Source: JAMCUI01 sp964520615 | GTDB taxonomy: Bacteria; Patescibacteriota; Microgenomatia; 2-02-FULL-39-11 | Length of the DNA: 36,769 nt | Assembly: GCA_964520615.1 (NCBI GenBank) | Contig: CAZFNL010000068.1 | Location: 1 to 36,769 of the forward strand | Direction: 5' to 3' | In this document: one piece after another, positions 1 through 5,584 of the stretch | How the letters are laid out: every line of letters starts with the position of its first letter | Position numbering within the stretch: position 1 is the first letter of the stretch | The notes under the pieces: model-generated | The model's database searches: none | What the model was told of the DNA's origin: nothing | The model's input: the letters and a program-made list of their open reading frames with translations, nothing else | Position numbers and translations under genes: made by a program

Positions 1-186
1 CTGGTACAGAGGATTAGTAGTGGATTTAGGAATGTGGATGTGTATATCAGGAAGGCAATGCTGGTTTTATTACCACTATCGGTTGCGGTTACCGGCACCG
101 TATTTATTAACAAATACCCACTGCCGTTATCATAGACCCGACTGGATATTGCACAAGACGGCCCCGATATGGCATAATTGTCTTTT
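1..186. other. Window edge, no gene assigned; contains efp promoter
   Basis: No convincing gene can be assigned here. A plus-strand frame is open from base 1 to a TAG at 133-135 and could be the tail of an upstream gene, but its residues match no family I recognise. A minus-strand frame is also open through the segment, without a visible start. Bases 149-178 hold the probable efp promoter. Confidence 0.3.
149..178 (+). promoter_or_regulatory. Probable efp promoter, leaderless type
   Basis: TTGCAC (149-154) is followed after 18 nt by CATAAT (173-178). The efp ATG starts 8 nt after the -10 box, so transcription would begin at or just before the start codon. No Shine-Dalgarno sequence precedes the ATG. 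Confidence 0.5.
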
Positions 187-759
187 ATGTCAAAAATCAC
201 TACAAGCGATTTTGCCAAAGGAATCTTTATAGAATTCAAGGGTGAACCCCATCAGATTATAGAATTCCAACATGTAAATCCCGGAAAAGGCTCTGCTTTT
301 ATACGCACCAAGCTGAAAAGTCTGAAAACCGACCGGGTACAGGAATTCACGTATAAATCTGGTGAGACGGTTGACGAAGTCCCTATAAATGTCCGGGAAA
401 TGCAATATCTTTATAAAACAGATGAACAGTTTTTTTTCATGGATCCGGGAAGCTATGAACAGTATACTCTTGGGAAAGATATTGTCGGATCTTTTCAAAA
501 TTTCATCAAGGAAGGTGAGACCTATCAGATCCTTATACATGATGAATCAGCCGTAGGCATGCGGTATCCCAAAAAAGTCCGCATGCAGGTTACAGAAGCT
601 GAAGAAGGATCAAAGGGCAATACGGTTACGGGTGCAAAAAAACTAGTCACGATAGAAACAGGTGCCCAAGTAGCAGTCCCTCTTTTTATAAAAAAGGGAG
701 ACATTATTGGAGTTGACCCTGAAAAGGGAGAGTATCTTGAAAGAGTGAGTCAGAAATAA
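187..759 (+). CDS. efp: Translation elongation factor P
   Basis: EF-P binds between the P and E sites and relieves ribosome stalling at polyproline stretches. The 190-residue protein has the usual three-domain length. The conserved loop HVNPGKGSAF lies at residues 29-38 and places a lysine at position 34, the position that is modified (for example beta-lysylated) in E. coli EF-P. The C-terminal OB domain ends with the typical ETGAQVAVPLFIKKGD and GEYLERV patterns. ATG 187 is preferred over the in-frame TTG at 178 because it aligns with family N-termini and lies 8 nt after a -10 box. No EF-P modification gene is visible in the window. Substrates here could include the Pro/Thr-rich protein at the far end. 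Confidence 0.97.
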   Translation: MSKITTSDFAKGIFIEFKGEPHQIIEFQHVNPGKGSAFIRTKLKSLKTDRVQEFTYKSGETVDEVPINVREMQYLYKTDEQFFFMDPGSYEQYTLGKDIVGSFQNFIKEGETYQILIHDESAVGMRYPKKVRMQVTEAEEGSKGNTVTGAKKLVTIETGAQVAVPLFIKKGDIIGVDPEKGEYLERVSQK

Positions 760-837
760 ATTCTTCTAATTCCTCAACAAATAAACTTTGTACCTTACTT
801 GACTTTGTCACTAATATATGGCATTCTATGCAATATC

Positions 838-1443
838 ATGAAAATGATTGTCCTGAAGTTCATTTTCTGGACAGTTTCCACAAGCGCACTTCTTATCTTC
901 TCATTTTCTCTTTTGAAATCCTACGAGAGGCCGGTTGTTGGTGCTTTACTAAACCCTCTGGTTGAAGCAAAAAGTTATCAACTGATAAACGATGCTCAAC
1001 AACCGACTGTTGATCCAAATATCACTCCAACCCAGGATTACAGAATAGCAGTATTAAAAAAATTCTTCCATGATTACAATTTACCCCTGACTGGACAGGA
1101 GGAATATATCGTCCAGCAGGCAGACCTAAACGGTATCGACTATGCATTGATACCGGCTATATCAATGCAGGAGTCTGGAGGTTGCAAAAATATTCCTTCA
1201 GACTCTTTCAACTGTTGGGGATTTGGCATATACGGAAAAACCGTAACCAGATTCAAATCATATAAAGATGCTATCGCTGCCGTTTCTAAATCGATTAAAG
1301 AAGCCTATATTAAAAATGGATTAACAAATGCAACTTTGGTTGAAGACCGCTGGACTCCATCAAGCAAAGGCACTTGGTCATATGCTGTAAACTATTACAT
1401 CGGTAAAATTAGAGATTACGAGAAAAAAATTACTGCCTCATAA
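838..1443 (+). CDS. Secreted lysozyme/transglycosylase-like protein
   Basis: Predicted cell-wall-active protein, probably exported. The N-terminus has a hydrophobic segment (about residues 4-24) behind a short basic start, consistent with a signal peptide or membrane anchor. Residues 85-200 form a lysozyme-like core: 'ALIPAISMQESGGCKN' carries the likely catalytic Glu, followed by 'SFNCWGFGIYG'. The two Cys around the active site may form a disulfide outside the cell. The same pattern recurs in the next gene (1653-2207), so the two are paralogues. ATG 838 is chosen for the signal-peptide fit; ATG 844 and TTG 799 are alternatives. A weak promoter (TTGTCA 805-810, TATGCA 827-832) lies just upstream. 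The family assignment rests on motif resemblance only. Confidence 0.6.
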   Translation: MKMIVLKFIFWTVSTSALLIFSFSLLKSYERPVVGALLNPLVEAKSYQLINDAQQPTVDPNITPTQDYRIAVLKKFFHDYNLPLTGQEEYIVQQADLNGIDYALIPAISMQESGGCKNIPSDSFNCWGFGIYGKTVTRFKSYKDAIAAVSKSIKEAYIKNGLTNATLVEDRWTPSSKGTWSYAVNYYIGKIRDYEKKITAS

Positions 1444-1484
1444 TACAACTGACCCTCCGGAAATGCTCCCGGAACATAAAGGCC

Positions 1485-1513
1485 TTGACAAGCCTATAAT
1501 ATTCTGATATAAT
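1485..1513 (+). promoter_or_regulatory. Perfect consensus sigma-70/A promoter
   Basis: TTGACA (1485-1490), a 17-nt spacer, and TATAAT (1508-1513) preceded by TGA, giving an extended -10. This is the best promoter in the window. Transcription should start near 1520, only a few bases before a strong intrinsic terminator. The 15-mer TGATATAATCCCTAC here (1505-1519) is identical to the tig promoter at 3615-3629. Confidence 0.8.
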
Positions 1514-1519
1514 CCCTAC

Positions 1520-1572
1520 CCAGATCCTAAAGTTGTTCTGATTTTTATCGGAGCTGGCTTTAGGGTTTTTTT
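1520..1572 (+). ncRNA. Predicted ~53-nt RNA (promoter plus immediate terminator)
   Basis: If the consensus promoter at 1485-1513 is active and the hairpin at 1526-1572 terminates, the product is a ~53-nt RNA that is almost entirely one long hairpin. It contains no ORF. It may be a small RNA, an attenuated leader of the gene at 1653, or just the terminator of the upstream gene with a promoter overlapping it. I recognise no known RNA family. Confidence 0.35.
1526..1572 (+). terminator. Strong intrinsic terminator
   Basis: CCTAAAGTTG (1526-1535) pairs with TGGCTTTAGG (1555-1564), including three G-U type pairs. Inside it TCTGAT (1537-1542) pairs with ATCGGA (1547-1552) around a TTTT loop. A run of seven T follows (1566-1572). 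It would also end transcripts from the gene at 838-1443. Confidence 0.8.
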
Positions 1573-1632
1573 ATTCTCTAGAAATTATAGCCCTGAATAA
1601 TCTGAGTTCGTTGGGAGCCGGAGCTGGCTTTA
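1549..1632 (+). repeat. 14-bp direct repeat (terminator arm and next gene's start region)
   Basis: CGGAGCTGGCTTTA occurs at 1549-1562, as the 3' side of the terminator stem, and again at 1619-1632, 70 bp downstream and ending at the ATG at 1632. The 5' stem arm UAAAGUUG could therefore pair either with its own terminator partner or with UGGCUUUA at 1625-1632. Confidence 0.7.
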
Positions 1633-1652
1633 TGTACAAGCATAAATCGAAT

Positions 1653-2207
1653 ATGAGTCAAAAAATAAAATATTTGTTGTATTTTCTTTTCTTTATAGGG
1701 AGCCTATTTTTACCCGCTAAGATATATGCCGAGATGAAAATCGCGGCAGAATCGGGAAGGCTGAAAGAAGTAATTCCTGCTGAAAGTCCAAAGACGGATT
1801 ACAGGGTTGACCGTCTAAAGGATTACTTGAGCAAAAATAATTCTATATTGTCTTTATACTCTCAGGATTTTATTTCCGCAGCGGATGAAAATGGAATCCC
1901 TTGGTCACTTGTTCCAGCAATAGCCGGCGTAGAATCTACTTTTTGTAACGCAGTTCCGTCATACTCCACCAACTGTTGGGGTTGGAACAACGGAGAGTAT
2001 CAGTTCGTAAACTATAAAGAAGCAATATCAACGGTTTCCCAAACATTAAAAAAATATTATTTCGATAGGGGATTGGACACGCCAGAGAAAATTGCCCCAG
2101 TTTATGCTCCTCCCTCAAAAACTTGGGCTGGGAAGGTACGGTTTTTTATGGGCAAAATAGAAAGTCATAAATCATACGATTGGAACCGGCCTCTATCTTT
2201 CAGCTGA
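1653..2207 (+). CDS. Secreted lysozyme/transglycosylase-like protein, paralogue
   Basis: Second member of the pair with the gene at 838. From ATG 1653 the N-terminus is a clear signal peptide: basic start, a hydrophobic stretch (about residues 6-20), then a PAKIYA-like cleavage region before Glu. The mature part is charged and then enters the lysozyme-like core 'WSLVPAIAGVESTFCN', with the likely catalytic Glu in VEST, and 'STNCWGWNNGEY'. The Cys spacing matches its paralogue. A longer start at ATG 1632 is possible. The role is probably peptidoglycan cleavage or remodelling outside the membrane; substrate and product chemistry cannot be told from sequence. It is followed closely by tRNA-Leu, which looks separately transcribed. 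Confidence 0.6.
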   Translation: MSQKIKYLLYFLFFIGSLFLPAKIYAEMKIAAESGRLKEVIPAESPKTDYRVDRLKDYLSKNNSILSLYSQDFISAADENGIPWSLVPAIAGVESTFCNAVPSYSTNCWGWNNGEYQFVNYKEAISTVSQTLKKYYFDRGLDTPEKIAPVYAPPSKTWAGKVRFFMGKIESHKSYDWNRPLSFS

Positions 2208-2270
2208 TTTAGGCTTCCTGTTTCTTCCCCGTTAAATAAAATATTATATAATAATGTTTGGCTAACCTAA

Positions 2271-2354
2271 GCCGAGGTGGCGAAATTGGCAGACGCGATA
2301 GGTTTAGGACCTATTGACCGCAAGGTCTTGGAGGTTCAAGTCCTCTCCTCGGCA
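2271..2354 (+). tRNA. tRNA-Leu(UAG)
   Basis: Acceptor arms GCCGAGG (2271-2277) and CCTCGGC (2347-2353) pair perfectly, with discriminator A at 2354. The anticodon loop TTTAGGA (2303-2309) between ATAGG and CCTAT gives anticodon UAG at 2305-2307. A long variable arm (ACCGCAAGGT region) and T loop GGTTCAAGTCC identify a class II tRNA, hence Leu. CCA is not encoded. A TATAAT at 2247-2252 is the likely -10 box; no good -35 box is seen. Confidence 0.96.
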
Positions 2355-2382
2355 CAGTAAATTTCCTCATAAATTTACTGTG
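2353..2382 (+). other. 12-bp perfect inverted repeat in the tRNA-Leu trailer
   Basis: CACAGTAAATTT (2353-2364) and AAATTTACTGTG (2371-2382) flank a 6-nt loop. The 5' arm begins at the last acceptor base of the tRNA. There is no U-run, so it is more likely a 3'-processing or stability hairpin than a canonical terminator. It sits between convergent genes. Confidence 0.6.
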
Positions 2383-2399
2383 TAAACACCCTGATGTAA

Positions 2400-3098
2400 T
2401 CAAACCCTTGATGAAACACAAAATTTGTTTAGAGGACATTCAGCGCAGTTGGGATTTTGAGCTTTGCACAAAGACCTTCCATGGTCAATTATCCTGTATG
2501 TAATACCAAACCATTCATCTTTCTGCAGATTTTTCATCAGTTCCTGTTCAATTTTTTGGGGGTCTGCATCTTTTATAAAATCCACTATTTCCTTTCCATC
2601 CTTATTAAAGGTTATTTTCCTTTTTCCCCCGATTTTCTCCATATCTACTAGTCTTAATCGCTGACTGATACGATGGACATGCGTGTCCACGGCTATACCT
2701 TCAACTTTATTATATGCATTGCCCAAAATAATATTTGCAGTCTTCCTTGCCACTCCGGGTAAGGTAAGCAATTCCTCCATAGTATCAGGAACCATTCCCT
2801 TAAACTTTTCTTTGACAATTTTTGCAGTAGCCAGTATGTTTTTGGCTTTGTTTCGGAAAAATCCTGTTGATTTTATATCCTTTTCGAACTCTTCTGGTTT
2901 GGCATTCTGGTAATCATCAATATTTTTATATTTTAGGAAAAGCTTACCAGTAACCTGATTAACCATTTTGTCAGTGCACTGGGCGGAAAGAATTACGGAA
3001 ACCAGAAGCTCCCAATTACTGCTGTAATTTAAGGCTATTTTAGCCTTCGGATAATATTTTTTCAGTATCGCCAGGATTTTTTCATTATTTTCTGTCAT
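2400..3098 (-). CDS. nth: Endonuclease III (DNA glycosylase/AP lyase)
   Basis: Base excision repair enzyme that removes oxidised pyrimidines and cleaves AP sites. The 232 residues hold the helix-hairpin-helix 'LPGVARKTANIILGNAY', whose Lys corresponds to the catalytic lysine of the family, then 'VDTHVHRISQRLRL' with the catalytic Asp. The C-terminal iron-sulfur loop has four cysteines spaced C-X6-C-X2-C-X5-C, as expected for the [4Fe-4S] cluster. The start overlaps the end of the upstream NUDIX gene by 14 bp, so the two are probably cotranscribed. Together they look like an oxidative-damage pair: glycosylase plus nucleotide-pool or metabolite hydrolase. Confidence 0.95.
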   Translation of the reverse strand: MTENNEKILAILKKYYPKAKIALNYSSNWELLVSVILSAQCTDKMVNQVTGKLFLKYKNIDDYQNAKPEEFEKDIKSTGFFRNKAKNILATAKIVKEKFKGMVPDTMEELLTLPGVARKTANIILGNAYNKVEGIAVDTHVHRISQRLRLVDMEKIGGKRKITFNKDGKEIVDFIKDADPQKIEQELMKNLQKDEWFGITYRIIDHGRSLCKAQNPNCAECPLNKFCVSSRV

Positions 3099-3567
3099 AT
3101 ATAGGTGTAGCGCTTTTTAGGAAATCAGAAATAATTTTTTTATGATCAAAAGCCAACTTATCCGGCAACAAGTCAAGGTCGAAATATTTTAAGGATAGGG
3201 CATCGCTTCCAGCTACAGCTTCCCCCCCGGCTACTTTGGCCGCATAAGCCAGCGCAACAGACTGTTGCGGGTGTCTGTGAGGATCGCTATATACTCCAAT
3301 AAAACTTAGTTTTGTACATTCTAACCCTGTCTCTTCCTTGACCTCCCGCTTTACCGCTTCTTCAACAGTCTCACCAAAACTCACATGTCCTCCCGGTAAT
3401 GCCCAATAATTTATGTAGGGATCAACTCTCCTTTTAACAAGAAGAACTTTATCCTCTTTGAGGATAACCCCATCGATAGTCACATCACGATTCAGGTAAC
3501 GGTGACAGAAAAAACAGGCTTTTTCTTTGTCGACTTTAACCAGTTTTGATAATAAGGAAGTAAACAT
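3085..3567 (-). CDS. NUDIX hydrolase
   Basis: Hydrolyses a nucleoside diphosphate linked to another group; the exact substrate is unknown. The Nudix box is complete: GGHVSFGE followed by a REVKEETG core with the metal-binding Glu residues. The fold follows the usual order, with 'WALPGGHVSFGETVEEAV' around the middle. The N-terminus carries a CFFCHRY motif (Cys-x-x-Cys) before the domain, which may bind metal, but this is inference. ATG 3567 gives a sensible 160-residue protein. A promoter (TTGACT, 16 nt, extended TATGTT) lies 14 nt upstream, so the 5' UTR would be very short. It is divergent from tig and overlaps nth. Confidence 0.88.
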   Translation of the reverse strand: MFTSLLSKLVKVDKEKACFFCHRYLNRDVTIDGVILKEDKVLLVKRRVDPYINYWALPGGHVSFGETVEEAVKREVKEETGLECTKLSFIGVYSDPHRHPQQSVALAYAAKVAGGEAVAGSDALSLKYFDLDLLPDKLAFDHKKIISDFLKSATPIYDRK

Positions 3568-3580
3568 TGAGATTTATTTT

Positions 3581-3608
3581 AACATATCAGCTATATTACA
3601 TAAGTCAA
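3581..3608 (-). promoter_or_regulatory. Promoter of NUDIX-nth
   Basis: On the minus strand TTGACT (3608-3603), 16-nt spacer, TATGTT (3586-3581) with an upstream TGA extended -10. An overlapping TAAAAT (3581-3576) ends 8 nt before the ATG. Either choice gives a leaderless or near-leaderless mRNA. Confidence 0.5.
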
Positions 3609-3623
3609 ACGTTATGATATAAT
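3595..3623 (+). promoter_or_regulatory. tig promoter, leaderless type
   Basis: Extended -10 TGATATAAT with TATAAT at 3618-3623, only 7 nt before ATG 3631. The -35 region is weak (ATTACA/TTACAT around 3595-3601). The expected start site coincides with the ATG and no ribosome-binding site is present. Confidence 0.65.
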
Positions 3624-3630
3624 CCCTACT

Positions 3631-4482
3631 ATGATTACATCTGAAGTCAAAAATTTACCAAAAGCTACTGCCGAAATCCAAATCACCATTTCCTGGGATG
3701 AAATAAAGGAGACTTATGGAAAAATCCTGGAGAAATATACCAAAGAGGTGGAACTACCCGGCTTCAGAAAGGGAAAAGCACCAAAAGATCTTGTAGAAAA
3801 GAACATAGATAAGTCAAAAGTCTATGAAGAAGTGGTCAGGGAAATTATTCCCAAAGCATACACTAAAGCATTACAGGAGAATAAATTGACCCCGGTTACT
3901 GCGCCAAAAGTAGAAGTGGTAAAAGCAAAAGAAGGGGAAGAGTGGATTGTAAAGGCTACTCTGGCTCTCAAACCTAAAATTGTCTTGAAAAATTATAAGG
4001 AGAAAATAAGAGAACTAAAAAATGGCAAAACAAAAATCTGGACTCCGGGTAGCCCAAATGAAAAGGATAAAACAGAAAACAAGCCAAATCTGGAAGAAAT
4101 CCTGTCGGCAGTTGTTTCAGGGATCGAAATAGAGCTCTCTGACTTGCTAATTACCGAAGAAGCAAACAGGCTTTTATCAAATCTTGTCGACCAGACTCAA
4201 AAGCTGGGATTAACTGTTGAACAATACCTTATATCAAAAGGAAAAACTACGGAGCAGCTGCGGGCTGAATATGCAAAACAAGCCTCCAAAAATCTCACTG
4301 TAGAATTCGCCCTGGCTGAGATAGCCGATAAAGAGAATATTACTGTTAGCCAATCCGATATAGATAAAATACTGGAAAAAGTCGAAGATGTTAAGGAAAA
4401 AGAAAGGCTGAAGCAGGATTCTTATTACCTAGCTCACCTTATTAGACAACAAAAAACACTGGACTTTCTTAGTAGTCTGTAA
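3631..4482 (+). CDS. tig: Trigger factor lacking the PPIase domain
   Basis: Ribosome-bound chaperone for nascent chains. The N-terminal ribosome-binding domain has the signature 'LPGFRKGKAP' (about residues 43-52) and runs to about residue 125. A short charged linker follows, then a helical C-terminal substrate-cradle domain (about residues 150-283). At 283 residues it is much shorter than the ~430 of E. coli; the missing part corresponds to the FKBP-type prolyl isomerase domain. PPIase-less trigger factors are still functional chaperones in principle. The promoter places the transcription start at the ATG. A small hairpin (AGTCTG/CAGACT, 4474-4491) overlaps the stop codon but has no U-run. 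Confidence 0.9.
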   Translation: MITSEVKNLPKATAEIQITISWDEIKETYGKILEKYTKEVELPGFRKGKAPKDLVEKNIDKSKVYEEVVREIIPKAYTKALQENKLTPVTAPKVEVVKAKEGEEWIVKATLALKPKIVLKNYKEKIRELKNGKTKIWTPGSPNEKDKTENKPNLEEILSAVVSGIEIELSDLLITEEANRLLSNLVDQTQKLGLTVEQYLISKGKTTEQLRAEYAKQASKNLTVEFALAEIADKENITVSQSDIDKILEKVEDVKEKERLKQDSYYLAHLIRQQKTLDFLSSL

Positions 4483-4490
4483 AATCAGAC

Positions 4491-4519
4491 TTACATGAAC
4501 CTTGAGAATAAAATATAAT
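4491..4519 (+). promoter_or_regulatory. Upstream candidate promoter for the gene at 4603
   Basis: TTACAT (4491-4496), 17-nt spacer, TATAAT (4514-4519). It would give a ~77-nt leader, in contrast to the closer promoter at 4566-4594. Confidence 0.45.
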
Positions 4520-4565
4520 ATATCCGTATCACCACTAACTGTAGGAAGTTTTACTATAGGATTAT

Positions 4566-4594
4566 TTGACAGTGCTTATGAAATATGGTATAAC
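4566..4594 (+). promoter_or_regulatory. Near-consensus promoter, leaderless type
   Basis: TTGACA (4566-4571), 17-nt spacer, TATAAC (4589-4594) with extended TGG. The ATG at 4603 is 8 nt after the -10 box, so the predicted start site is at the initiation codon. Confidence 0.75.
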
Positions 4595-4602
4595 GCCACC
4601 GT

Positions 4603-5193
4603 ATGTTCAGTAAGCCAGCACACAAAATAAATCCGAATCCCTGGGGAAACGATAATCCAGAAAAAGATAAACAAAGTTCTCCACCGCCAAAAACTATCGG
4701 ATTCAAAGACCAGATTAAAGGGTTTACCAATACAGATTCTATCTGGAAACAATTTTTTGGCGAAAAAACTCAATTAGAGAAATCTCAACCAATTTCGGAA
4801 AAGAAACCATCCAAGCACACAGAAACACTTATTTTTTCCTATTCCAAAAATACAGAACAAAAAAAGATGGTCCAGGAATCACAAATTATCCTTCAAAAGC
4901 TTCAGGAACAAATAACTCTCCTTGAGAAATCCGAAAAAAACCTGGCTCATGAAGTGTCAAAAGTCAAAATCGATACACTTCCGGCCAAATCGGGTATTTA
5001 TTACATACATTTTCTTGAATGGTTGTTAACTGTAGTAAAACAATTGCGACTAAAAGTAGAAGATGGACGAGCCTGGCTTTCTACCTTCTCTCAAAGAAAA
5101 AAGAAAAGAATGGGTTACTGGAAAATGTATAAAAAACACGGTACCACATTCGGGCTTTCACAAGAACGCACTCTTGCCACTCAAACAGGCTAA
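4603..5193 (+). CDS. Uncharacterised CPR-type protein (DUF5660-like)
   Basis: Function unknown. From memory it resembles a small protein family largely confined to CPR genomes (DUF5660-like); that name is not verified. It is 196 residues with no signal peptide or membrane segment. The first ~85 residues are Pro/Lys/Ser-rich and probably disordered. Residues 85-125 look like a coiled coil (KMVQESQIILQKLQEQ). A hydrophobic helix with 'YYIHFLEWLLTVV' follows, then a basic cluster RKKKRM and a conserved-looking C-terminal tail FGLSQERTLATQTG. The basic, Trp-containing C-terminal half could bind nucleic acid or membrane; this is speculation. It is monocistronic, with its own strong promoter. Confidence 0.7.
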   Translation: MFSKPAHKINPNPWGNDNPEKDKQSSPPPKTIGFKDQIKGFTNTDSIWKQFFGEKTQLEKSQPISEKKPSKHTETLIFSYSKNTEQKKMVQESQIILQKLQEQITLLEKSEKNLAHEVSKVKIDTLPAKSGIYYIHFLEWLLTVVKQLRLKVEDGRAWLSTFSQRKKKRMGYWKMYKKHGTTFGLSQERTLATQTG

Positions 5194-5236
5194 TTTTTCT
5201 CATTTAACATTTCTTTCTCGTCGTCCTGAACTTGAC

Positions 5237-5262
5237 GGGTTACCGTCCGGTACCCTTCTTGT
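5237..5262 (+). terminator. Possible weak terminator
   Basis: GGGT-T-ACC (5237-5244) pairs with GGTACCC (5249-5255) around a GTCC loop, with one bulged T, followed by the T-rich TTCTTGTTT. It would end the 4603-5193 transcript before tRNA-Val. Confidence 0.4.
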
Positions 5263-5287
5263 TTCAATTTCATCACAATAGTATAAT
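5259..5287 (+). promoter_or_regulatory. tRNA-Val promoter
   Basis: TTGTTT (5259-5264), 17-nt spacer, TATAAT (5282-5287). The expected start near 5294 lies 9 nt before the mature tRNA 5' end. Confidence 0.65.
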
Positions 5288-5302
5288 CAATCTTTAAGTA
5301 AG

Positions 5303-5376
5303 GACCGCTTAGCTCAGTCGGCTAGAGCGTCACGTTGACATCGTGAAGGTCAAAGGTTCAAATCCTTTAGCGGTCA
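5303..5376 (+). tRNA. tRNA-Val(GAC)
   Basis: Acceptor GACCGCT (5303-5309) pairs with AGCGGTC (5369-5375), discriminator A at 5376. Anticodon loop TTGACAT (5335-5341) between TCACG and CGTGA gives anticodon GAC (5337-5339), which reads GUC/GUU Val codons. T loop GGTTCAAATCC is standard. CCA is not encoded. Confidence 0.96.
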
Positions 5377-5389
5377 CAAGGTTTGCATA

Positions 5390-5417
5390 TTGACTTAACG
5401 TTATAATCTGATATATT
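5390..5417 (+). promoter_or_regulatory. Promoter of the thrS leader
   Basis: TTGACT (5390-5395), 16-nt spacer, TATATT (5412-5417) with extended TGA. The start site near 5424 gives a ~160-nt leader before thrS. An alternative TATAAT sits at 5402-5407. Confidence 0.6.
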
Positions 5418-5423
5418 TTAAAT

Positions 5424-5575
5424 AATATTATTTCAGCGTTTGATAGAGACTCACCAACTCTAAAGAAACTTCAAACATTTCACGTTGAACGGAAATATCC
5501 GAAAATAGTAAATTAAGCCACCAAGCCGGATGGAACCCCCCGATAAAATCAGGGTCCGACAGAAGTGGTTTTTTT
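5424..5575 (+). promoter_or_regulatory. T-box-like leader with terminator upstream of thrS
   Basis: The 3' part folds as a T-box antiterminator: CGGA (5527-5530) pairs with TCCG (5555-5558), then a 7-nt TGGAACC (5531-5537) bulge matching the T-box consensus UGGNACC, then CCC (5538-5540) with GGG (5552-5554) and inner GAT/ATC. AAGCCAC (5515-5521) can pair with GTGGTTT (5565-5571), followed by T up to 5575; CC-AC/GTGG (5556-5568) is a competing small hairpin that breaks the first helix. A 5' stem-loop is formed by GTTTGA/TCAAAC (5438-5443, 5471-5476) and TAGAG/CTCTA, with Thr codons ACU and ACC in its loops as candidate specifiers. The stem I is far shorter than in Firmicutes. A simple attenuator is the alternative. 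Confidence 0.45.
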
Positions 5576-5584
5576 GTAATTACC

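Noticed and set aside
4474..4491. AGTCTG/CAGACT hairpin at the tig stop codon as terminator
   Set aside because: There is no U-run, and the stem contains the stop codon; it probably reflects chance.
5440..5463. TTG-initiated ORF of seven codons (MIETHQL) in the thrS leader
   Set aside because: It has only one Thr codon and no ATG or ribosome-binding site. T-box-type control explains the leader better.
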